DNA of 64,000 nucleotides from Cubamyces lactineus (taxonomy: Eukaryota; Basidiomycota; Agaricomycetes; Polyporales; Polyporaceae), in contig JACDTU010000014.1 of the NCBI GenBank assembly GCA_022376465.1, forward strand, positions 310,001 to 374,000, written 5' to 3'. Positions 53,105 through 64,000 of the stretch are shown here, piece after piece (position 1 is the stretch's first letter; each line of letters begins with the position of its first letter). Below the pieces are notes generated by a model. It saw nothing but the letters and a program-made list of their open reading frames with translations. It was not told the origin of the DNA and ran no database searches. The translations under genes were made by a program, and so were the position numbers.

Positions 53105-56100
53105 TTTCGATGCTATATGCTATGTGAATGACTGTTTGCGGAGAACGTTGGGATAGGATCAGATAGCTGGATGCCGATGACCGAGGTCCAAACTGGCGTA
53201 ATTTATTCTGGGACAGATGATGTTAGCCAGCTTCTTGGTCGCTCCTGCGCGGCCTTCGCCGCTCGCGTCATACCAAGTCTCTTTTATTTCGGCGAGCGCA
53301 CCAGCTGACTTGCCGTGCGACAACCGCCCGAGGACCTTCGCGATGCTAATGACGTTTGCGACGAGAACTCGTCTCCAGGGACGGCAACCCCATTCTCGCT
53401 GAGTCGTCGAAGGTCCAGAGCGCATGTGCATCGTGGTTCTCTGACACTTCGTTGCTGTCCACTAGTAGACAGCAATCTGACGCGCGCTTTGGTGTATTCG
53501 CGCACAACTTCGCTCGACTGCAAGCGTACGTACGTTCTTCCTTATACTTCCGATATAGCACCTGGCAGCGCCCGAAGAATGACGCCAAAGCTGAGGTGAG
53601 TGAGCCCTAGTCGCACGGATGACACATCATGGGGTACGCACTAGCATGGGTGCAGACGGCCTTGGCCCTTGTGCAGCATTCTGCCGCGGCACAACGCCTT
53701 CGGAGCGGTTGACTTAGGAGCAAAGTAGTAACCACGTCCCTGCCCTGACCACCAATTCACGATCCCCAGCCCTTCTTAGTCCTTGGGTTCGGTCTCCTTG
53801 GGTCACGGTGCGTCTTGTACTTTCCATCGCAATTACCCCCCTGCCAAGTGTGGTATGGCTCGTTTCCGGAGCCCGGAATCGACGCTGATGCACGCCGGGC
53901 CTGGCAGTGGCAGATGGCAGATTGTGGCCATAGCTGGCGCTATCTCCCGCTCCACATCTAGGAACGGTGTCGTGTATAGGACCGTGCACTGGCCGGAGTA
54001 CATACGGATCTGGAGCGTGTGGCATGCCTTGCTGAATTTGCTCATATAAATGCGGTAGCGATCAGCCGTGATGCATAATGCATAACGATGACCAGTTTCC
54101 TCGGTCTTGACGTCCAGCAGGATTGAACTCGAACCAATCCAAAACGTTCGGCTAGGGGCTTCAGTGGGAACACAGAACGTCCTCGCGTTCTGTTTAAACA
54201 CCCTTTCGGATACGTAGATACCTACCTGTCTGTCCTACTGTTGAGCTGCTTTGGCTAGGGCTCGGCACATGTCGATCCGACTACTATATCATGACCTCTA
54301 GTCTTCGAACAAACCTTGCGCTGACACTTCCCGTCGCTCGGGGGCGTGAAGCCGCGGTGACAGACCGCAGGATTTGCCCACCCCACAACCACATGAGGCC
54401 CCGACTGCATCCTTCCAACGCAATGAAGCAATCGCAGCTTCAGGTGCGCAGCTATCCATTGTCTCCCCAGTTCCGGCCGGTCCATTGACTTGCTATACAG
54501 GGGTATACACTCCAACTTGTCCCTCGCATTTTCCCGCTTCGCGCTCTCCGACTTCATGGATACGTGATCGATACCTTCTGACGCGGGACGTCATCGATGC
54601 GTTCGCGGGGGCGCGTATACGTATACTTGCGCAGATACGTGCTCATCAGACCTTCCAGGACCAGGAGCGCTACCGACAAACGAGTGCTGCTTGTTTGCCG
54701 GAGGCGTCCCTTTTGATTCTCCCTGCGCGCGATAAGTGCTCGCGCAGCCGTTCGCGATCCTTGCTGCGGGGACGTCGACCGAACAGGAAGGAGGCGTATC
54801 TTCCTCCCTTGAAGCGCGAGATCCGAGTCCTCCCGAGGGCTAGATGGGTTGTTGGCATCTCCATCGATTAAACGGCAGGAGAGTGTGCCGTGTGTCGGTG
54901 TTGGAACCTGAACTCAGGGTGGAGGTGCCGGAGCACGCTGCAGCGGAACAAGACCTGTATATTCATATTGAAGCTTGAAGGGTGTGGCTGGCCGGGATGT
55001 GGCGTTGCGGTTTCTTACTGAGTCTTGGCCCTGCACATCTCTGGCCAAGATCGGGCTTCGTAGGATTGGCGTCATCTATACGAGCCCGTACGATGTTAAT
55101 TTGGCTCGGCGCTGCGGGCTCGGAATTGGAGGTACGGCATACGCACGGTCATGATCATGAGGCACGCCAGGAACCTCAGCAAGAATAGGGCGTGGATGTG
55201 CGCGTCCGCGCTGAGCGCTGAGCTGCAGGTGCGAAAGCCGTCGCTCCTCCCGCGCATGCGGATAGCGGCCTTACTGTGGAAAGCGCGAGTCCGTCGCGCA
55301 CGAGTTCCGTAGATAAAGGCACTAGCTGAGGAGATATGATGGCGTCGTGTTTCTGATTGCTTCCGCGACATCTCGAGTCAAATACCGTGGGCGTCATCGA
55401 CCTCTTGTCGAAATCCTGGGGGCGGACGATATAAGCTTGGAACAATGGTATACGCCGTGCATCCACAAACCTTACCAGGCATGCGGAGAACAAGGAACGT
55501 GCATGTTCGTCCAGTCTACCAGGCTGCAACTCAGCGTTCTACGTTCAGCGTTCAAGACGCGTAGTGAATGCTGTGCGACGTAAGCGTTTGAGAACATTCG
55601 AACTATCTGGCGCAACAAATCGTCATCCGGACAAGTATCTTGTATTCCGGGCGGCGTGGACATCAGACAGAAGGCAATGGCCTCCGTGCGGTGCGGTGCT
55701 TCTCCTGCCATCTGGCGTGGCCGCAGGAGGCAGAACGGGGGTCCTCGTCACATGATACCCGCCTTCCAGGAATTCCTCGTACTCGGATTTGGGGGAAAGA
55801 GTGGTGCTGCATGAGAGGCACAGCGCAGGTGCGCATGCGCACGCGTTGAGGGCGGACTAGTAGGGTGGCAGGTGGCAAAATCACTTGCCAGGCCGGAGAT
55901 GGCCAAGCGTGCGCCCTCTGCGCTTCTGGTCGGAGAATCCGAAGGAAGAGGATCAGGAATCAGGGAATCAGGATAAGTGGGTATGTCGGAGCTAGCTCGA
56001 GCAGCAGCGCGCCAGCCGCGGCCGCTGGGACGGCGCACCCGCTAGCATGGGTTGCATGGGACCCTGCGGGCGAATCTCACGATTTCTGGCAAGACGCACC

Positions 56101-56536
56101 CAAATGTCGCGCCGCCGAGATTCGCGATGAGGTTATGTGTGTCGCGGTTGGTCGAGGTCCAATGTGCCGTCATCCGCTCGGCCGGGCGAAGGAGGACATT
56201 CTCGTCTGCCGGGAATTCGAGAGCTGAGCCTGAGGCAAGCTGCTATCGCTCCTCCCCAGCGCTTCCCGCGAATGCCCACTCGCATAAAAGCACGGTGGCC
56301 ACAGATCACTCGCCCTTTGTGACTCACCCCCCGCTCGTCAATACAAAGCTCGCTCGTCCTCGCTCCTTGTACTTATACCATCTTGTACTCCTCTGCCTCG
56401 TCCACACACTGTCCGAGAGCCTCTGTATTCTCTGTCTCGATACCACACACGCCTGCACTAGCAAACTCCTCTCCGAGTGGCACGTACTCCCATTGTCCTC
56501 CGCCGGGCCCAGTTACCCTCTCAACACCTCTACAAA
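53105..56536. other. gene-poor region, left part
   Basis: About 3.4 kb with only short frames of biased, Arg/Ser/Pro-rich composition and no family motif on either strand, apart from the weak fragment at 53159..53620. The last 250 bases are C/T-rich and probably form the leader of the cysteine-rich gene. A TATA-like cataaaag lies near 56282. Confidence 0.4.
53159..53620 (-). other. unrecognised coding-like fragment, possible gene remnant
   Basis: Minus-strand frames here have protein-like composition in short blocks: SSEVVREYTKARVRLLS near 53500 and LGRLSHGKSAGALAEIKE followed by ATKKLANII near 53300..53200. No clean start, splice chain or family motif was found. The 3' end overlaps the likely 3' UTR of PIG-T. 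It may be a decayed gene or chance. Confidence 0.2.
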
Positions 56537-57161
56537 ATGTGTCGTCGTATTGCGTACGTATCTGGGCATGACTAAGCCACATCGCGCGCTGACCATGGAC
56601 CACAGCGAAGGAACGCGGTGGTCGAAGTGTGGGGTAAGTCCGGCGCCTCCGTCATCGCGTCCGCCGTCACAGATCAGCTGAGACCCATCCTTTTGTCCGT
56701 CGCAGCACTTTCAACGCCACCTCGTCGTCGCGATCATGGACTGCAACTCGACAAAGTGCGAGCGCAGCTATCTCCACCCCCGTGGCTGCCGTGACCCGAC
56801 ATGCCTGAAGGTAAGCATATCCAGTGGAGCCACCGGGGTCATTGGCTACAACAAGCACGACGGTGACGCGATCGCGCTCTGTCGCGCGTGCCCATAGGGG
56901 CCATCGCGTCATGTCGTTCCCATTTCTCCTGACCATGATCCGCATGCGCTCGGGAGCGCGTGTCGGCCGAGGGCGTATCCCCGCCGCTGTAGCGACCCGC
57001 AGCTCATTATCCACTCCCACTTAGCGCGCGAATTTTGGCTAACCCACGCGCGATTGATCCTGTAGAACTTCGGGCCTGAAGTACAAAAGGATATCGACAC
57101 CGTCAAAGACGAGTGCTTTCAGTGCCGCGCTGCTGCGGCGCGCCGACTGCCGCAGTCTTGA
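56537..57161 (+). CDS. small cysteine-rich protein of a basidiomycete family
   Basis: Four exons: 56537..56553 (17 nt), 56606..56633 (28 nt), 56706..56810 and 57066..57161; 81 residues. It is not found by simple frame search because the first two exons are tiny. The protein has eight Cys and several His in a regular order: [35 protein letters not shown] and DECFQCRAA. This matches a common Agaricomycete family of unknown function with an MC start, CGH and DCNS..C, which looks metal-binding. It has no signal peptide, so it is likely intracellular. The third intron (255 nt) is long for this genome. The long C/T-rich leader suggests strong expression. Confidence 0.75.
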
Positions 57162-60100
57162 GCAGCAACAGCATAACGGAGTCGATGACTATTGACCGGC
57201 TGGTCATTGGACTCTCCTTGGATCACGGATACGTATACCAGCCGCACACGCGCCGGGCGTCGTGTCGCTGCCCCCGCCCATACCCCCACCACACCCACCG
57301 CCCGCCGACCATCTCACATCCACATATCCTGGTTTGACCGAATACATCGCGAGGCGCCAAGGAGTGCGGTCGAGCGAGCCCTGCTCCCCCCTTTGCCTTG
57401 CCTCAGATTCCACCTCTTGCACGGACACGCACGCGTACCCTAATTGCCCTTCGTATTGTCGTTGTCTGCTGCTACACCCTTGCCATTGCTCTCTCGTCGC
57501 TTCCCCTCTCGTTGCACACTCCGTAATGATCCCTCCCCATCACGTTGTCCATCAGTCAGCCATTCAGTCAGCCATCCGGTCAATCACTAGTAGTCGTATT
57601 TGTATGGTTAGTCGCATCTCAATACAGCCGCTCTTGCATGTGTACGGAGTGTATTTGTGTCGACATGTCTCTGCTCAAACGACGCCAGAAGCCGCCTCAA
57701 ACCCTGAGTCCCTGAGCCGCGCACACCCGCTTACCCCCGTCCGCGCGCCCCTGTGACCGCATTATACTTCCAAGTGCGGTCTGCTGACTCGCGCTTCCGT
57801 AATCCATGCAGATGGAGGAACGCGAGGAGCCGCAGGACCTTCGGTTCTCGGCATACGTAGGGGCCCCGGTCATGAGTTTCCTCAGCAACGTTCGGGTGTC
57901 AACACAGAGTAGGTTCGCGGGCGCCCGTGCCAGAGCGTGTATTCACGGCCAGCCTGGCTGCAGAGAGTTCTTGATCAGAGCACCACCGCGGGCAGGATCG
58001 GACTTGCGGGCGTGCGACAACTTACAGTTACAGCTGTCCTCGCGCGCCGTCACATGTGCGCCTTGGGGCGAGGGGCGTGCGCCGCAACGGGGGTCGAAAG
58101 GCAGACTAGAGGACCCTGGATGCGAGTCGAGGGCCACCCTCGAACGCGGAGATGAGGAGTGGGCAAGGTACAGGACGAGAAGGCACGCACTGACAGCTGG
58201 ATGGGATCGTGTTCGTACGGTGCAATCAGACGTTCTCTCTGGGCCGAGCGTGTCCCCGCGAAGGCGCGTGCTGCTGCAGCACTGCGTGCAATCCATGCTG
58301 TGGGGAAGTACAACCTGAGTACAGCTATGAGATGAACAGGGCGTGGCCCGCTTCTGGCGCCATGACGGGGGAGGCGCTTGCAAGCTCGTTGGCAGCGAAC
58401 CCGGCCGGATGCAGGCATACTGGATGCTAGTGCCTTCTAACCGTCGTTCGATGTGGAGAAAGTGGTATTGAAGCAGGCGGTGACGCCAAACGCTATTCAT
58501 TTGATGGCAGCCTCGCGCGACCCAACTCCGTGATAACGCGACCGGCGAACGCGCATTGCGCGATAGCAGAGAATGAACGGCTACGACAATGTGATCTGCA
58601 GGGTGTACTCAGTAGCGATAGAGATCTCGTTAGGTCGACTTACGTAGCTGCACGGGGGCTGAGACGCGTTTGGAGATGGATTTGTTGGTTCAAGGCCCCG
58701 CTATCTCTGTACAAGGATCGTCCTCAACTCAACGCCGAACGATGACAACATACCTCCTAATTTGCCGTGCTCGAGTGTGCCGTAGGTTCGTCGTCTGTAT
58801 GCCGCAAAAACAAATCCAGGTTGAACAGGATCAACCGGTGCTAGCGTTCGGCATTCCGTCTGCCAGCTTAAGCCACTGCAGAAGCGGCGGCGATACGGGC
58901 TGCCTCTTCTCTCCGGTGCTTCCTTCAGGTCCACACAATCTTCGCAATATGATGCGGCGAGAACGGAATCCGCACCTCCTTCGCGTCGGAGATACAGCCA
59001 GCAACTGCACCGTCCTCTAGTCGCCGTCCCGTGAGGAGTACGTCAAGATAAGTGGTAGTGGAGGCCAGCGAACGCGAGCACGACGCTCGTCGTTGCGCTA
59101 ACACGTCATCCGTATTCTTGCACGATCATTTTCTGGAAGACATTCTTTGTCTGGCCTTCCAGAAAGCAACCGCAATCGTACCATGCCCGTCATCGCTCGC
59201 CAAGGGTCGATAGGGAGCTCGTTCGGCGCACAACGCAATCTAGGCGCGATCTGTGATCAGGACCTGACGGCAGATGCAGGTCCGATTCGGAGGGAAGCTC
59301 CGTCTCGTTGGCTGCACAGCAGGATACAGCAATTCCTGGGCTCGGGTATGCCGCGGCAGACGCCCTGGGCGAGCACGAAGCCGTCGCGTGCGGCGACTCA
59401 GGAGGTAGGGCACGCGAGGGGATTGGCCACGCACGATAGTCTCCATTGTCGTGGAACGATGGCTATCTATGCGGATAGCGATGCAACGTAAAAGGTGCGT
59501 AATAGAAGGCCGGTTCATAGTCAGATGGAGGAGGGCGTACGCGCTGTGGCCATCGCGTGCAATTGGTTCGTGCATACACGGAATCGCGGAAGGCAGGGTT
59601 GGTGAGCGAAGGCGTATAACCGCAACGGAACCATGCCTAGAGTGAATGACCACAATGATAAGCCACGACATGAGAACGCGCTGCACGATGCCATGACACA
59701 CTCACAGGTAGAACCGATAGGGTCATTCCGGGAGTCGACTACCATTAACATGCAGCTCCGGTGAGAATGCCTATCATTGTCTGAATTCTAAGTTCTTGCT
59801 TTGTAGTTGGGATAAGCGGTTCTCAATACGAGCAGGTGGCTACGCTAGCGCTGTCCTGATATGAGTAGCAGGTCAGCAGGCACGGCCATTGAGCAAATAG
59901 ATGGTTTTGTCACTTACCTACAGGCTCGCGAAGAGTACATTGGCAAGTGTAAGTATTTCAGTATGGGGGCTGAGCGTCACGGTCCACTCCACTGGAAACG
60001 TAAGGTTGACAACTCACACTCAACCATACGTACTTGCATGTAACAGCAGAAGGTTAATAAGTATCAAGTACACCCAGCGAAGAGCATGCGAACATACAAA

Positions 60101-60363
60101 TGCTCCAAGATATCCTGTGTTCGCGCGAAGAGCGGGTCCATACAATGAGTTTCAGTAAGGGAAGCAATCTCGCTGATCACAGCCGCGTGTAGTATGTCGT
60201 CGAGATAGTCAATATTAGACGTCGAATGCGACGCAGAGAGTGAAGGGCATCCGGCACTGTGCGATCATGGTGGTAATAGAACACGAAGCTCGAAGGTTTG
60301 AAGCAGAACTTTACATCGGGCAAGCAAACCTATCAGATATTGCAATATTGCAACGTTGTTAAC
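57162..60363. other. gene-poor region, right part
   Basis: About 3.2 kb without a recognised gene. Sequence at 57240..57560 is strongly C/T-rich on the plus strand and resembles a promoter or leader, but no convincing frame follows it. Frames of 100-185 codons at 57806..59700 overlap each other on several frames and show no motif. Confidence 0.4.
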
Positions 60364-60457
60364 GTCACTTTGCCGGAGTGGTTAACGGGATCGCCTGCTA
60401 TTCGTAGCTGCTAGCGGTTGGGCTTTGCCCGCGAGTGTTCGAATCGCTCAGGTGACA
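60364..60457 (+). tRNA. tRNA-Ser(GCT) with 12-nt intron
   Basis: It folds as a class II tRNA. The acceptor stem is gtcactt with aggtgac, with one G-T pair. The D arm is ccg/cgg, the anticodon stem atcgc/gcggt and the loop ct-GCT-a. A 12-nt intron (60401..60412) follows position 37. The variable arm is long (gggc/gccc) and the T arm is gagtg-ttcgaat-cgctc. The discriminator is A, where serine tRNAs mostly have G. GCT reads AGC/AGU. Eight T follow at 60461. Confidence 0.88.
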
Positions 60458-60460
60458 CAC

Positions 60461-60468
60461 TTTTTTTT
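60461..60468 (+). terminator. Pol III terminator (T8)
   Basis: Eight T three bases after the tRNA-Ser(GCT) discriminator. Confidence 0.75.
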
Positions 60469-60749
60469 CCTCCGCCACACTGACTTCGCAGATTCGCGAG
60501 CCCGCAGAACTTGCTCATACGTGTGAAAATCGAGCGTGTAAGTTCCCGAGGACGCACGCTGCTAGCGAACAAGCATAGGGTTGAGACTGGAATACTCCGT
60601 AACGTGTTATATACAGCATCCACAGCGTTATGGTACATTGCATGTGGCATACATGCATTCAAGAGTCAAGAAAGATATCACCGGTACTCAGTTACATATA
60701 CACGAGGTTGGCCATTCCGCTGTGTACGGACGGGTCAATCACGCCCAGC

Positions 60750-63700
60750 TCACACAGATGGGCGGGGAGACCACCCCGGGTTATTGGTGGCAACAGGGCC
60801 TACGCCTCCGTCGAGAACGCCGTCGAGGACTAGATCCAGCGAAGGAGAGACTGCAGTGTTCTCGAGGGCCCACAGTGCAACGGCGACCGTGCTGTCGGAC
60901 GGACAGTGAGATTATGTGCATAGAACGTTCGAGAATTCGAGTGCACTTACTTCTTGCCTTTGTAGTCCAAAATACCCGGCGGAACAGGGAACGACGCTTG
61001 CGGTCCAACGTTCGCCACGCGCTGCGACGCAGTAACAGAGATGAAGTCAGATGGCTCAAACTCCAACCCAAGAGACTCGACGCACCTTGCCGAACTTCCA
61101 CCCGTTGACGAACAGGAGCGCCCGGTACGCCTGCCCCGGGTTGCCCACGCCGCCATCGAACACGAAGCTCATCATCGTGTCCGTGCCCGAGGGTACGTTC
61201 AAGTCGAACGTTGTCACGAAGAACCCGGCGCCCGCGTTGCCGTCAGGGAGGCCGTCGGAGAGGTCGCGCGCGGTGAAATTCGCAGAAGACAGGTCAAACC
61301 CGGGCAGGTGCCAGCCCGCGCGTTCGCCGAAAAGTCCTCCCTCGTTGAATATACCGCGTACCTTGTCTGGGAAGCTGATCATGGGTAAGCGAGCTGCCAG
61401 ACGTGGTACGGTAGAGATGGGCTCACTTGAGATACCCGCCGACCTTGCCTTGGACCTTCCAGGTTGTGATGTTCCCGCCGTTCAATTGGAATCCTGGGAT
61501 ACCTCTGGGCGATTTCTCTGCGTTTCCTTGTCAGTTGGCAATGACCTCAAAAGGTGATTTGGCCATACCATCGTCAGCTTCGTCGTTGCCCATGTGGTCT
61601 TGCAAGACGGTAATGACGTTGTCCTCGCCGACTTTGACAGAGCCATCTGGGAAGGTGAAGAGCGAATTGATCTGGTCGTTACCATTGTGGACAGTGCTGA
61701 TAAACTGGTCGTTGATCCAGACAGATGCCGCGAACGCTATAACGTCGATGTTAGTTACGGTTCAACACTCAGGTTGGGTCTGCACTCACAGCTTCCTCCG
61801 TTTATGGTCAGGTTGACCGACGTCTCAGAGCCCGTGCCGTTGAAGTGCCCACGCCAAAGGACGTTGTTCTCACAGCTGCGAAGAGCGTCAGTATCACGTC
61901 GCTAATCGGACACAGGCCACAGGCTACCCACAAGCCGTAATCACAGCCTGCACATCACTAGTCAGCAGTGGTCGTTTGTGTGAACACGAGGCGGCTCACC
62001 AAAGAGCACTCGTCCGTCTCCAAAGAGAGGCTTCTCGGAGATGTTAGTCGTCGTATGGTCCGCCACAGTCCACTCCGAGTCGTCAAAACCGGGCTGTATC
62101 TCCGGCAAGCTGTCCGCGAACTTCCACCCGCTGAGCTTCGGCACTTGGACGCTCTTGGCTGACACGCGCTGGTTCAGTCGGCCAGTCAAGAAACCGCGTC
62201 CATGCGCCTGAGTCGTCGCCCGCAAGGAATCTACCCTCTCTCCATTCCAGGTGACACCTGTCACAGTCGGCGGGGCGATGACAGTCAGCTGTACGCTAGC
62301 GTTGAGATCGCCACGCAGCGCGAGCGTGTGGCCCCCATCTGCGAGAGACGCATTGCGCACGAGGTACGGCCCGCCGACGAGCACGGTCGTGTTCGTGCCA
62401 AACTGCCAGTAGTGCTCGAGCCCACGAATGGTGTCGCGCGTCGCAGATGGGATTGCGGGCGCCCAAAAGGTTGCAGCAGTGACGGGGTCGGCGAAGAGCA
62501 CAAGCTGGGTGTCTGAGTCCCATATAGTCACGAGCCCCGTACTTCCCGCGAGCACGCTCACGGTGGTCAGCCCGCGCGACGCGTGCGAGGCTGAGAATTG
62601 TACGCGCGACGACTGAACGCGCGCGCCGTTGCCTGTAAGGGTCAGCGTGGTCTCGTGGGACTGGTCGGCGTCGCCGAACAAGAAGAGCACGTCGCGAGAC
62701 CCAATGGTGCCGGCGAAGAATACGGAAGCAGTTGAGTACAGCACAGAGCCGTGTGCGCCAAACGTGTAGTCCGTAACAATGACTTTGCTCTGCCGACCGT
62801 TGAGCGTGATGCCGCTTGTGGTCAGCGGGATCTTGAGCGTGCCCCGAGAGGTCGGAAGGGTGAGGTTGAATGAGATGCTGGACCTATTCTCACCGTATCA
62901 CTGCGCAGCTGGAGAAACATACGACGATGGGCTTACGTGGAGGTAGAGTCCGTCTGCCGGGTGATAATGAACCCGGCGCCCGTATCCGGGTTCTTGAGCA
63001 GCGTAGCAAATGCGGCGGTATTGCTGACGTTGACACCGGGGATCCCAGTCGAGGAGTCACCGATCCAGTCCGTCTTGTGAAACTCTGGAGAGGAGCGAAG
63101 GAAGAGCCCTTGGCGCTTGATTTCGTCGAACTTGGGAGACAACGCGCGGTTCTCTCGAATGGATGAGCCATAGTCGTAGCTGTCATGTATATCAGTACTA
63201 CGGCCGGTGTTGCGGCACTGCGAAGCGGGTCTTCTACTCACCTCGTGTATACACCTGGGAATGGGAAGCCGCCCCAGCTCGTCCCTCTGGCAAATCAGAT
63301 GCATCAGACGATGAGATAGAACCTTAGCAGCAAACGACTGTTACCCATAAAACATGTAATAGGACAGCAACTTGGCGTTCCCGGCCCAGTTCTGCTTATA
63401 GAACACATCTTGGAAGTCGGGTCCAGTGAGAACCTCGCAAGCATCGTAGCCGGGACCACCCCAGGGGTCAAACGAACCGCCTATGACAGAGAGTATGAGG
63501 CCAATAAATGTCTATCATGCGCATTGGTAACCTACCTTGGAACTCGGGCATGTACCAAGGCTGACTGGGGTTGTTCTGAGCATGATATTGATGGTAGTTC
63601 GTAACCACAGGGGCCCAGTGTGTCGGGTTGGAGCAGTCGAAACCTTGCGGATACGAATCCTAGGGTGAACGGGACTACTTAGCGTCGGCAATGTTACAGT

Positions 63701-64000
63701 ACGAGCGTATAACCCATACCAGTCCGTAGATGTCCACCGCGCCAGTGCCGTTGATGAAGTTACGACCTTCCCCTGGGTCATTGTACGTCCTATCATGCGT
63801 GAGTATGATGCAGACGATCCGATGTACATCTGAACGTCCACGTACAATGGTACAAGCAAACCGCCGTCGCGGTACTGCTTCTCTAGATCAGCGAAGTATT
63901 CGGCTCGGGTAATGGGGCTCTGCGAGTATTCGTTGTCTACGCAAAGCTACTTGAGCCGGCTGTCCCACAGGATACATACACAAATACGCGCACCGACTTG
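60750..64000 (-). CDS. GH35 beta-galactosidase, 5' end outside the window
   Basis: Minus strand, stop at 60750..60752. Exons traced from 3' to 5': 60750..60891, 60951..61021, 61086..61374, 61427..61517, 61569..61736, 61790..61875, 61932..61947 (16 nt), 62000..62877, 62937..63179, 63242..63286, 63345..63480, 63536..63659, 63720..63789 and 63846..63936. The GH35 acid/base Glu lies in DNEYSQSPITRAEYF and the nucleophile Glu in WYMPEFQGGSFDPWGG. Further matches to fungal LacA-type enzymes are YMFYGGTSWGG, YTSYDYGSSIREN, CENNVLWRGHFNGTG, GIPGFQLNGGNITTW and FPDKVRGIFNEGGLFGERA. The enzyme is usually secreted and removes terminal beta-galactose from plant polysaccharides. The signal peptide and the start of the TIM barrel are beyond position 64000. 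Confidence 0.93.

Noticed and set aside
54374..54871. 165-codon plus-strand frame
   Set aside because: Composition is biased, other frames overlap it on both strands, and there is no motif or splice context.
57806..58500. Overlapping 170- and 185-codon frames on opposite strands
   Set aside because: They cover the same GC-rich stretch, are rich in Arg and Cys, and lack any recognisable family or start context.

Overview
This window is nuclear DNA from a filamentous basidiomycete, most likely an Agaricomycete of the Polyporales type. Genes are dense and cut by many short introns of about 45-75 nt. The gene set is typical: F-box/leucine-rich proteins, FunK1 'fungal-type' kinases, a Rictor-type TORC2 subunit, VAP, a GPI transamidase subunit and a small cysteine-rich basidiomycete protein. 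Two tRNA-Ser genes with introns are present. I rebuilt gene models by hand from reading frame, GT-AG (and two GC-AG) splice signals and family motifs. Nearly all close to a whole number of codons, but single splice sites may still be wrong.

Layout. 0.6-17.1 kb: F-box protein (+), SIKE/FGFR1OP2-like STRIPAK protein (-), G-patch protein (+), Ypk/SGK-type AGC kinase (+), VAP/Scs2 (+), secreted SGNH/GDSL hydrolase (-), membrane-anchored Cu/Zn superoxide dismutase (+) and a long two-module F-box protein (-). 17.7-41.0 kb: five FunK1 kinase genes in a mirror arrangement. Three are on the minus strand (a, b, c) and two on the plus strand (d, e), on either side of an Old Yellow Enzyme gene and a 27-exon Rictor gene. 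41.3-53.1 kb: coproporphyrinogen III oxidase (-), tRNA-Ser(AGA), a short-chain dehydrogenase ending in AKL (-), an MFS transporter (+), an AFG2/SPATA5 AAA-ATPase (-) and PIG-T/Gpi16 (+). 53.1-60.4 kb: a gene-poor stretch with one confident gene, an 81-residue cysteine-rich protein. 60.4-64 kb: tRNA-Ser(GCT) and a GH35 beta-galactosidase (-) whose 5' end lies beyond the right edge.

Functional links. The window holds both a core TORC2 subunit (Rictor) and the usual TORC2 target kinase (Ypk), about 20 kb apart, plus a STRIPAK component. The most distinctive feature is the FunK1 cluster. It contains two subfamilies that differ in the catalytic loop: b, c and d keep HRD and the downstream Asn, while a and e read HRN and lack that Asn. 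In the direction of transcription an HRD gene precedes an HRN gene on each side of OYE-Rictor, with nearly equal spacing (608 and 624 bp). This suggests an inverted duplication of a kinase/pseudokinase two-gene module. No transposon, CRISPR array or virus-like gene was recognised.
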